Source: Rhodospirillaceae bacterium
GTDB lineage: Bacteria > Pseudomonadota > Alphaproteobacteria > UBA11073
Direction of reading: 5' to 3'
Length of the DNA: 7,502 nt
NCBI GenBank assembly: GCA_003536545.1
Contig: DPZW01000046.1
Location: forward strand, 1 to 7,502
Position 1 is the stretch's first letter. Each line of letters starts with the position of its first letter. Below are positions 1 through 6,634 of this stretch, in pieces. The notes under the pieces were generated by a model that was not told the DNA's origin, searched no databases, and worked only from the letters and a program-made list of their open reading frames with translations. The position numbers and the translations under genes were made by a program.

Positions 1-1349
1 GTTTTTGCCTTACCCTCATAGGGATTTTCGCCTTTACGGCGCATAAGGCGCAACGGCACGCCCGGCAAATCCAGATCTGTGCGCAGGTGGTTAAGCAGAA
101 ATTTTTCATAGCTTTGCGGCAATTCATCCGGTCGCGAAATCCATAATGCAAAAGTGGGCGGACGCGCCTTGACCTGCGTCATATAACGCAAGCGCAGCGG
201 CCTGCCCCCTGCCATCGGCGGTGGATTTTCTTCAACCATTTTGCTGAGCCAACGATTAAGCTTGGATGTTGAGATCCGGCGATTCCAAACTTCGTAAACT
301 TTAAATACCGCCGCCATCAATTCATGCAATTCTTTGCCGCCCTGAATAGCGGACAATGTAATCACTGGCACGGCTTTGGCATTGTGAAACAGATCTTCCA
401 GAGCCTTATCAATTGCCTTGCGTGCAGCTTTGCGATCATTATCCTTGACAATATCCCACTTATTAATGACCAGCACCAATGCGCGGCCTTCATCGATAAT
501 CTGCTGCGTGATTTGCAGATCCTGTTTATCGAATAATGTTTGCACATCCATGACGACAATTGCTACTTCGGCCAGGCGAATAATCCGCTGGGTGTCCGTC
601 ACCGCCATTTTTTCCAGCGCGGTTTCAACGCGCGTACGACGACGCAAACCAGCCGTGTCTACAATGCGGATCAGCTGCCCTTCATATTCCCAATCAACCG
701 CAATGCTGTCACGCGTCAGGCCCGGCTCCGCGCCCGTCATCACGCGTTGCTCTTTCAATAATGCATTTAACAGGGTTGATTTCCCTGCATTGGGGCGACC
801 GACAATCGCAAGGCGCAGCGGCTTTTCATCGCTCTTATCATCCGCAGTACGTTGCGGAAGGTTTTGCAAAATTTCCTGGGTCAGATCCAGAATGCCGTCC
901 CCATGCGAAGCTGAAATTGCCAATGGCTCACCCAATCCCAAACGCGTGACTTCAGCACGGATATGTGGCGGACATTCATTGTCACATTTATTAATCGCGA
1001 CAATGATTTTCTTTTTTTGTTTTCGCAACCAGGCAGCCAACGAGATATCCAGCGGTGTCAGGCCCGTGCGACCATCCACGACGAATACTGCTGCATCAGA
1101 TAACTCTAACGCACGCGACGTTTGCTCTCGCATCCGGACAAACAAACTATCTTTTTTATCATCCTCTAATCCCGCCGTGTCATAAAGCTGGACGCGTCGT
1201 CCTGCTAATACGGTCTCAGCTGCGCGGTAATCGCGCGTCACACCTGGCGTATCATTCACAATGGCAAGCTGTTTTCCGGCCAGACGATTGAACAATGTTG
1301 ATTTCCCAACATTGGGCCGACCGATAATGGCAAGTGTCGGAAGCCCCAT
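1..1349 (-). CDS. der: Ribosome assembly GTPase Der (EngA), 3'-truncated by window edge
   Basis: Der is an essential tandem-G-domain GTPase that binds the 50S subunit and helps its maturation. I translated the frame from the ATG at 1349-1347 and it stays open to position 1 (449 full codons). G domain 1 shows the P-loop GRPNVGKS (residues 10-17), the switch segment NDTPGVTRD (32-40), DTAG (57-60), NKCD (120-123) and SAS (146-148). After a short acidic linker, G domain 2 shows GRPNAGKS (184-191), DTAG (231-234) and NKWD (296-299). The remainder, from about residue 350, matches the C-terminal KH-like domain, including the PLRLRYMTQV segment and a terminal NPYEGKAK. Der proteins usually end shortly after such an NPY motif, so only a few codons are missing. 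All nucleotide-binding residues are intact in both domains. The start codon directly follows the bamB stop (TAA-ATG, no spacer), suggesting translational coupling. Identification is very secure. Confidence 0.97.
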   Translation of the reverse strand, partial: MGLPTLAIIGRPNVGKSTLFNRLAGKQLAIVNDTPGVTRDYRAAETVLAGRRVQLYDTAGLEDDKKDSLFVRMREQTSRALELSDAAVFVVDGRTGLTPLDISLAAWLRKQKKKIIVAINKCDNECPPHIRAEVTRLGLGEPLAISASHGDGILDLTQEILQNLPQRTADDKSDEKPLRLAIVGRPNAGKSTLLNALLKEQRVMTGAEPGLTRDSIAVDWEYEGQLIRIVDTAGLRRRTRVETALEKMAVTDTQRIIRLAEVAIVVMDVQTLFDKQDLQITQQIIDEGRALVLVINKWDIVKDNDRKAARKAIDKALEDLFHNAKAVPVITLSAIQGGKELHELMAAVFKVYEVWNRRISTSKLNRWLSKMVEENPPPMAGGRPLRLRYMTQVKARPPTFALWISRPDELPQSYEKFLLNHLRTDLDLPGVPLRLMRRKGENPYEGKAK

Positions 1350-2642
1350 TTACTGATACGCCACCACTTCACCCGAAGCAGTTGTCCAATAAATCATGCC
1401 ATTGGCGGTAATCGGATTCTCTGCGGGCTCGGCGAGATCATCATGCGCCGCCGTCACTGCACCCGTCATTGCATCACGCAATTCGCCCATACCATTTGCA
1501 GACAATACAAATAGCTGACCATTCAGCAATAATGGACCGTACCAATATTCCTGTGGCTCGCCTGCTTCACGTTCTTCTGATTGCAATGGAACAGACCAGA
1601 ATAACTCACCTGATTTACGATTAATCGCCACCAATTGTGAATTGGTTGTAATTAAAAAAACTGTATCACCAGATGTTGTCATTGGTTGCAATGCGCCAAA
1701 ATTATGCGCCCAAACTCTATCCCCTGACCTGCGCTCCATGGCGGTAATATTAGACGCGTAATTTGCAGCAATGATTATGTCATCCAAAATCATAGGCGGC
1801 GCACGCAAATCATGCAAAGTCGCCAGATTATTTTCTGCGCGGCCGGATGCCAGGCTCTCCCCCCATAAAACAGAACCATTACCTGCCGCCATCGCCAAAA
1901 CTTCACCAGAAGCATAAGGTATCATTACCATTTCACCATCTGCAGCAGGTGCCGCACCGGATAAAATTGCCGCACTTTCCAGCAATCCTTTATGCTGCCA
2001 TAAAATTTTACCGCTTTGCGCATCCAGGCAAAAGCTTTGCCCACCACGCGTGACGACAAAAACTTTTCCATCCGCCACTGTTGGCGCAGTGCGGGCTGGA
2101 GCATCCAGATTTGCGCTCCAGATCTTTCCACCATTTGCAGCGCTCACAGCCAATATTTGTGACAAACCGTTGGTAACATATAATACGCCATTGTCCACAG
2201 TCAGGCCGCCCGCCAATGCACTGTTGCTTTCAGCACGTGACCGCACCCGCCATAGTAATTTTCCACTTTTTGCATCCATGGCGGTTAAATTTCCACGGTT
2301 ATCCATGGCGAAAATTTTGCCGTCTGCTGCGACAGGTCGCGTGGTGATTTCCTTGCGATCCGATTTTCCTTCGCCAATGGATCTATCCCATATTTTCTCA
2401 AATTTTGGCGTAATATTGGCATGCGCACCTGTTTGAAAAATATTCTGATTCTGGGCAGGCCAGTTTGCCACATCCTGTGCCGCATCCAGAGTTGGCGTGC
2501 TCGCACTCTCGGACTTCAATTGATCGGCCTGCGGTAAAACTGCGGTGCGCTCTCCTTCCAGCGGCGGGTTTGCATTTTTTTCAAACCATGAGCAAGCTAC
2601 CAGCAGCGGCAATAGCAGCGTGAGAATAATAAGAGATTTCAT
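1350..2642 (-). CDS. bamB: Outer membrane assembly lipoprotein BamB-like, PQQ-type beta-propeller
   Basis: This is a predicted lipoprotein of the BAM complex, which inserts beta-barrel proteins into the outer membrane; BamB is its beta-propeller scaffold. From the ATG at 2642 the protein has 430 residues. It begins with K2, a hydrophobic stretch and the lipobox LVAC with Cys17 as the lipidation site, followed by a low-complexity linker to about residue 65. The rest is a run of propeller blades, each ending in a Gly-x-x-x-Trp type motif: SGKLLW (126-131), NGGKIW (170-175), SGKILW (210-215), NGSVLW (255-260), SGDRVW (306-311), SGELFW (344-349), plus a degenerate one near 387-398. An in-frame TTG at 2648 is an alternative start adding two residues; the ATG is preferred because it gives the classical M-K signal peptide and has AGGA about 9 nt upstream. 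Its place between a yfgM-like gene and der matches the known yfgM-bamB-der order. PQQ binding is not implied; in BamB the repeats are structural. Confidence 0.9.
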   Translation of the reverse strand: MKSLIILTLLLPLLVACSWFEKNANPPLEGERTAVLPQADQLKSESASTPTLDAAQDVANWPAQNQNIFQTGAHANITPKFEKIWDRSIGEGKSDRKEITTRPVAADGKIFAMDNRGNLTAMDAKSGKLLWRVRSRAESNSALAGGLTVDNGVLYVTNGLSQILAVSAANGGKIWSANLDAPARTAPTVADGKVFVVTRGGQSFCLDAQSGKILWQHKGLLESAAILSGAAPAADGEMVMIPYASGEVLAMAAGNGSVLWGESLASGRAENNLATLHDLRAPPMILDDIIIAANYASNITAMERRSGDRVWAHNFGALQPMTTSGDTVFLITTNSQLVAINRKSGELFWSVPLQSEEREAGEPQEYWYGPLLLNGQLFVLSANGMGELRDAMTGAVTAAHDDLAEPAENPITANGMIYWTTASGEVVAYQ

Positions 2643-2653
2643 TGGCAATAATC

Positions 2654-3277
2654 CTATGGGCCGATAGTTTCACCAGAAAATTCAGCTGCCCTCTTACGTA
2701 ATGCGGTTGGTGCAGCTTTGTCATTTGCAATTTTTGCATAAATTTCTCGGCGTTTTTGTGTGTCTGCTTCTGACAAGGCTTCAAGCTCCTGCACAGCTGG
2801 ATACCAGGCCGATTCCTTGTCCACCTTCCTTACGGCATCAGTTTTACCCTCTGCGTTCGCCTGCAGGACGCGGGCATAATTTTTTAATGCCTCTGGTGCA
2901 GAAGAATCCACGATCTTTGCTAAAACACGCACTGCATCATCCGGCTTATTAGCCGTTTGATATTTTCCCGCGGCATAGAGCAAAGCCAAAGGCTTGCGTT
3001 TTCCACTGGCGCGATTATCTGCAAAATCTTCTAAAGCCTTGGCATTTTCAATTGTCGCAGGCGCAGAAATCAGCGGCATCATCTCTGCGGTCTGTGTCGC
3101 GGCCGTTGACGTCTCGACGCTACGATAAATTTGAATACCAGCTGTCAGCAATACCAGAAAAATGGCAAAGCCAAGAACGGGCTTCCAATAATCACGAAAG
3201 AAGGCAAGAATTTCCTCACGCCGGATATCCATTTCCAATGCAGCTGCGTTTTGTGTCTGTTGATCTTTGCTAAACAT
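2654..3277 (-). CDS. YfgM-like membrane-anchored tetratricopeptide-repeat protein
   Basis: This is a 207-residue protein with a charged cytoplasmic N-terminus (1-32, including RREEILAFFRDYWKP), one transmembrane helix at about 34-51 and a C-terminal helical region of about 150 residues outside the membrane. The helices carry TPR-like signatures such as ALLYAAGKYQTANKPDDAVRVL and a tail rich in Ala, Lys and Glu. This architecture and length fit the YfgM/TPR_21 family. In E. coli YfgM is an inner-membrane protein with its TPR domain in the periplasm that associates with the Sec translocon and the chaperone PpiD. The position just upstream of bamB and der is the same as in E. coli and supports the assignment more than the divergent sequence does. 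Its ATG overlaps the stop of the upstream redoxin gene by one base (TAATG), which suggests translation by ribosome re-initiation. The exact function in this organism is inferred. I leave the symbol empty because orthology rests on synteny and topology. Confidence 0.82.
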   Translation of the reverse strand: MFSKDQQTQNAAALEMDIRREEILAFFRDYWKPVLGFAIFLVLLTAGIQIYRSVETSTAATQTAEMMPLISAPATIENAKALEDFADNRASGKRKPLALLYAAGKYQTANKPDDAVRVLAKIVDSSAPEALKNYARVLQANAEGKTDAVRKVDKESAWYPAVQELEALSEADTQKRREIYAKIANDKAAPTALRKRAAEFSGETIGP

Positions 3278-3840
3278 TATGCGGCCATCCCTTCACGCCA
3301 TTTGATATTGCAACCCATGCTGGGCTGTTGTTCAGTGGGGCCCTGCCCCGTTTTTGCAATTTGCTGCATCGCCTCTAATAACTCCCGGCGCGCATTCGGC
3401 ACAGGTTGCATGCGGCTTTCATCCAAGCGGCCACGATATTGCAATTCACCATTGGCGTTATAGCCAAAGAAATCCGGAGTGCAAACTGCGCCATAAGCCT
3501 GCGCCACTTCTTGTGTTTCATCAAATAAATAGGGAAATGGCAAATTATATTGTTGCGCGAATGCCGGCATTTTGTCTGGCGCATCATCCGGATAATTATC
3601 AGGATCATTCGCATTGATTGCCGCAATGCCAATACCCGCAGCTTGTAAAATTTTTGCATCCGCCACAATACGGTCAATCACGGCTTTCACAAATGGACAG
3701 TGATTACAAATAAACATGATCAATGTGCCGTTGGGCCCCCGAATATCTGACAGGGAATAAATTTTGCCATCGGTGGCAGGCAAAGAAAAATCTGGTGCAA
3801 CTGCGCCAAAATCACAAACCGGGGTTGTTAAAGCTGCCAT
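3277..3840 (-). CDS. Thioredoxin-fold redoxin (AhpC/TSA-like) with CNHC motif
   Basis: This is a 187-residue protein of the thioredoxin-fold redoxin group (AhpC-TSA/Redoxin superfamily). Visible features are the early APDFSLPATDGK segment (15-26) typical of redoxins, then a strand leading into FICNHCPFVK with a CxxC-like motif (C45-N-H-C48), and VCTPDFF (119-125) where P122 is the expected cis-proline next to the active site. The protein ends in a PSMGCNIKW segment (173-181) with a further cysteine, C177. The NHCPFV and PSMGCxIKW signatures recur in a widespread family usually annotated only as 'thioredoxin family protein', whose substrate is not established. There is no signal peptide or membrane segment, so it is predicted to be cytoplasmic. 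It could act as a thiol-disulfide reductase or a peroxidase; the sequence does not decide. It has the best ribosome binding site of the window, 59 nt downstream of alaS, and its TAA overlaps the ATG of the yfgM-like gene. Confidence 0.88.
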   Translation of the reverse strand: MAALTTPVCDFGAVAPDFSLPATDGKIYSLSDIRGPNGTLIMFICNHCPFVKAVIDRIVADAKILQAAGIGIAAINANDPDNYPDDAPDKMPAFAQQYNLPFPYLFDETQEVAQAYGAVCTPDFFGYNANGELQYRGRLDESRMQPVPNARRELLEAMQQIAKTGQGPTEQQPSMGCNIKWREGMAA

Positions 3841-3846
3841 TTCGCG

Positions 3847-3852
3847 CTCCTT
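3847..3852 (-). promoter_or_regulatory. Strong Shine-Dalgarno of the redoxin gene
   Basis: On the minus strand AAGGAG sits six bases before the ATG at 3840. It is a near-perfect complement of the 16S rRNA 3' end, fixes the start of the redoxin, and suggests efficient independent initiation rather than coupling to alaS. Confidence 0.8.
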
Positions 3853-3899
3853 TTTACTGATCGCAATATGGGCCAGTGCTGCTGCAAAGTAAAGCTTGA

Positions 3900-6542
3900 C
3901 TAGCCTTTTAAGGCTGTGCGCACCGCATCAATTGCCGCAATTGCCTTATCGCCATCAGGCCCGCCTGCCTGCGCAAAATCCGGTCGTCCGCCGCCGCCCT
4001 GTCCGCCCATCGCAGCCGCTGCGGCCTTCACCAGATCAACGGCATTGACGCGATCCTTCATATTCTGATGCGCTGCAACAATCGCCGAACCTTTGCCGCC
4101 CTCAACGCCGATCAAGGCCACTACGCCGCCATCCAATTGTGTTCGCAATTTTTCTGCAATGGTGCGCAAATCATTGGCACCCACATCTGCCAAAATTTGT
4201 CCCAAAAACTTAAAGCCATTCACGTCTTCGGCATTTGCAACATCCAGGGTAGACAACAGCCATTTGGTGCGCAGTTCTGCCAGTTCTTTTTCAAGGCGTT
4301 TTTTATCATCCATTAATCCCTGCACGCGTTGCGGCACATCTGATGGGCCAGATTTTAAAACAGCGGCAGTTTCTGCTAGTAATTTTTCCTGCTCAGCAAA
4401 ATGGGTCAGTGCTGCCGCGCCCGTCACAGCTTCGATGCGGCGAACACCGGCGGCAACAGCACTTTCGGCAATAATTTTAAACACGCCGATATCCCCCGTT
4501 GCGCGCACATGGGTGCCGCCGCACAACTCCACGGAATAATCTTTCTTTTGTTCCTGGTCACGACCACCCATTGAAACGACCCGCACTTCGTCGCCGTATT
4601 TTTCGCCAAATAATGCCATCGCACCTTCGGCAATTGCGGCATCCGGAGTCATCAGGCGCGTAATCACGGGCGAATTGGCACGAATACGATCATTCACCTG
4701 CTCTTCAACGATCTGCAATTCTTCGGCAGTTGCGGCTTTGGGATGCGAAATATCAAAACGCAACCGATCGGGCGCCACCAGAGAACCTTTTTGTGCCACA
4801 TGCTCACCCAAATTTTGGCGCAAAGCCTCGTGCAGCAAATGCGTGGCGGAATGATGGCTGCGAATATTACTACGTCGCGTTGCATCCACTTGCATTTCAA
4901 TGGCAGAATCCTTTTTCACACTGCCTTTTGTTACTTTGCCGTAGTGTGCCCAGATTTTGCCCAGCTTTTTCTGCGTATCAGTAATTTCAATTTCAAAGCC
5001 TTCGCCCAGGATTTTCCCGGCATCCCCCACCTGGCCGCCGCTCTCGCCATAAAATGGTGTCTGGTTGGCAATGATGACGACTTCTGAATTTACTGGTGCG
5101 CTATCAGTTATTTTGCCATCCTGAACAATAGCCTTAACAATTCCCTGCGCAATTTCTGTGTCATAACCCACAAATTCTGTTACGCCTAAGTCTTGTGATA
5201 ATTCAAACCATAAAGTTTCAGTGGCAGCATCACCCGAACCTACCCAGGCAGCGCGCGCCATTTCACGCTGCTTTTGCATCGCAGCTTCGAAACCGGCTTC
5301 GTCAATTTCAATGCCGCGTGGCTTTAATGCATCACGCGTGAGATCCATCGGGAAACCATAAGTGTCATACAGTGTGAATGCGACATCACCCTTTAGTGTA
5401 TCCCCGGATTTTAACGCTGCCGTTTCTTCATCAAGGATTTTTAATCCGCGCACCAATGTTTGCCCGAAACGCTGTTCTTCGGTTTTCAAAGTTTCGGTAA
5501 TCAGAGCCTCTGCGCGGTGCAATTCCGGATAAGCCGCACCCATCTCCTTTTGCAGTGCAGGGAACCTCTTCCGATCTAGCGGCTCTTTTGCACCCACCAT
5601 TTGCGCGTGACGCATGGCCCGGCGCATGATACGGCGCAAGATATAACCGCGCCCTTCGTTGCTTGGCAAAACGCCGTCAGCGATCAAGAAAGAACTCGCG
5701 CGCAAATGATCTGCAATCACGCGGTGCGAGATTTTATGTGCGCCGTCTGCATCTGTTTGTGTCGCCTGCGCAGAGGCTTCGATAAGTGCGCGGAAAAGAT
5801 CAATATCATAGTTATCGTGCTTGCCTTGCAGAATTGCGGAAATACGCTCCAGCCCCATACCGGTATCCACAGATGGCTTTGGCAGATTCAGGCGCGTATT
5901 TTTATCCACCTGCTCGTATTGCATGAAAACCAGATTCCAGATTTCGATAAAACGATCGCCACCTTCTTCGGGCGTGCCGGGTGGGCCGCCCCAGATTTTA
6001 TCGCCATGGTCAAAAAAGATTTCGCTGCATGGACCGCATGGCCCCGTATCGCCCATGGACCAGAAATTATCATTCGTGCTGATGCGGATAATTTTGCTGT
6101 CCGGTAAACCCGCAATCTTTTTCCATAAATTAAAAGCCTCATCATCGTCATGATAAACCGTGACGCATAATTTTTCTGCTGGCAGCCCATAATCCTTGGT
6201 AATCAGATCCCAGGCAAATTTAATGGCATCTTGCTTGAAATAATCACCAAATGAAAAATTACCCAGCATTTCAAAAAATGTATGATGGCGTGCGGTGTGG
6301 CCAACATTTTCAAGGTCATTATGCTTGCCGCCCGCGCGAACTGATTTTTGCGAAGTGGTTGCGCGAGAATAGGGTCGCGTTTCACGCCCTGTAAAAACAT
6401 CCTTGAATTGCACCATACCCGAGTTCGTAAACATAAGAGTCGGGTCATTGCGCGGCACCAGCGGTGAAGAGGTCACGACTTCGTGGCCCTGATTGGCAAA
6501 ATAATTTAAAAAACGGCTGCGGATGTCGGAAACGGATGTCAT
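3900..6542 (-). CDS. alaS: Alanine--tRNA ligase (AlaRS)
   Basis: AlaRS is a class II aminoacyl-tRNA synthetase that charges tRNA-Ala in the cytoplasm and deacylates mischarged Ser/Gly. The 880-residue product has the family's usual length. In order: the N-terminal catalytic domain with TSSPLVPRNDPTLMFTNSGM (24-43), motif 2 HHTFFEMLGNFSFGDYFK (86-103), GDTGPCGPCSE, and motif 3 GRGYILRR (297-304). The editing domain has the zinc-site HSATH (H564, H568) and CGGTH (C674, H678). A short coiled-coil-like stretch around DDKKRLEKELAELRTK follows, then the C-Ala domain with a glycine-rich GGQGGGGRPD (846-855). All catalytic and editing residues I can check are present. The start is the ATG at 6542, which gives the standard N-terminus, but no convincing Shine-Dalgarno precedes it. 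It lies 28 nt downstream of the recA terminator T-run; recA-alaS adjacency is common in Alphaproteobacteria. Residues 322-327 (LDRKRF) are atypical for the family and coincide with a 12-nt match to a sequencing adapter. Confidence 0.98.
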   Translation of the reverse strand: MTSVSDIRSRFLNYFANQGHEVVTSSPLVPRNDPTLMFTNSGMVQFKDVFTGRETRPYSRATTSQKSVRAGGKHNDLENVGHTARHHTFFEMLGNFSFGDYFKQDAIKFAWDLITKDYGLPAEKLCVTVYHDDDEAFNLWKKIAGLPDSKIIRISTNDNFWSMGDTGPCGPCSEIFFDHGDKIWGGPPGTPEEGGDRFIEIWNLVFMQYEQVDKNTRLNLPKPSVDTGMGLERISAILQGKHDNYDIDLFRALIEASAQATQTDADGAHKISHRVIADHLRASSFLIADGVLPSNEGRGYILRRIMRRAMRHAQMVGAKEPLDRKRFPALQKEMGAAYPELHRAEALITETLKTEEQRFGQTLVRGLKILDEETAALKSGDTLKGDVAFTLYDTYGFPMDLTRDALKPRGIEIDEAGFEAAMQKQREMARAAWVGSGDAATETLWFELSQDLGVTEFVGYDTEIAQGIVKAIVQDGKITDSAPVNSEVVIIANQTPFYGESGGQVGDAGKILGEGFEIEITDTQKKLGKIWAHYGKVTKGSVKKDSAIEMQVDATRRSNIRSHHSATHLLHEALRQNLGEHVAQKGSLVAPDRLRFDISHPKAATAEELQIVEEQVNDRIRANSPVITRLMTPDAAIAEGAMALFGEKYGDEVRVVSMGGRDQEQKKDYSVELCGGTHVRATGDIGVFKIIAESAVAAGVRRIEAVTGAAALTHFAEQEKLLAETAAVLKSGPSDVPQRVQGLMDDKKRLEKELAELRTKWLLSTLDVANAEDVNGFKFLGQILADVGANDLRTIAEKLRTQLDGGVVALIGVEGGKGSAIVAAHQNMKDRVNAVDLVKAAAAAMGGQGGGGRPDFAQAGGPDGDKAIAAIDAVRTALKG

Positions 6543-6570
6543 TCCATAGCTTATGCCATAATTTCAGCAC
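6543..6570 (-). other. Short recA terminator-alaS leader
   Basis: These 28 bases between the recA terminator T-run and the alaS ATG hold no clear Shine-Dalgarno; the nearest purines are GGA directly abutting the ATG. They contain TATGG twice, 12 nt apart, and a small in-frame-irrelevant ATG-GCA-TAA. I see no confident -35/-10 pair. Any alaS promoter would have to lie in or above the terminator, giving a very short or no leader. Confidence 0.4.
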
Positions 6571-6609
6571 AAAAAAAGACCCCCTGCGGTTTTTAGCGGC
6601 AGGGAGCCT
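6571..6609 (-). terminator. Rho-independent terminator of recA
   Basis: On the minus strand GGCTCCCTGC (6608-6599) pairs with GCAGGGGGTC (6587-6578), a 10-bp GC-rich stem with two G-U pairs and an 11-nt loop. It is followed at once by seven T residues (6577-6571). It begins 26 nt after the recA stop codon. On the plus strand no T-run follows the hairpin, so it acts only for recA. The seven-T tract lies 28 nt before the alaS start, so alaS must be transcribed by read-through or from a promoter overlapping this hairpin. Confidence 0.92.
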
Positions 6610-6634
6610 GTCTTCGGGGGAAGTATGTAAAAGC

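Noticed and set aside
1..20. Adapter remnant at the window start
   Set aside because: The first bases continue the Der reading frame with a family-typical ending and do not match the adapter or its complement.
418..1185. 255-codon open frame on the plus strand
   Set aside because: It lies wholly antisense to der, whose frame has all G motifs intact. The translation is rich in Arg, Ser and Cys with no recognisable domain, as expected for a shadow frame.
3841..3899. Promoter or terminator between alaS and the redoxin
   Set aside because: A TTGCAG resembles a -35 element but no -10 follows at suitable spacing, and no stem with a T-run is present. Only the Shine-Dalgarno is supported.
5601..6107. 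168-codon plus-strand open frame (also 4093-4539 and 3131-3463)
   Set aside because: These are antisense to the fully conserved alaS and redoxin genes, with no family resemblance and low-complexity translations; shadow frames.
6578..6608. Hairpin as a bidirectional terminator
   Set aside because: On the plus strand the hairpin is followed by TGTCTTCGGGGG rather than a T-run, and no plus-strand gene runs into it.
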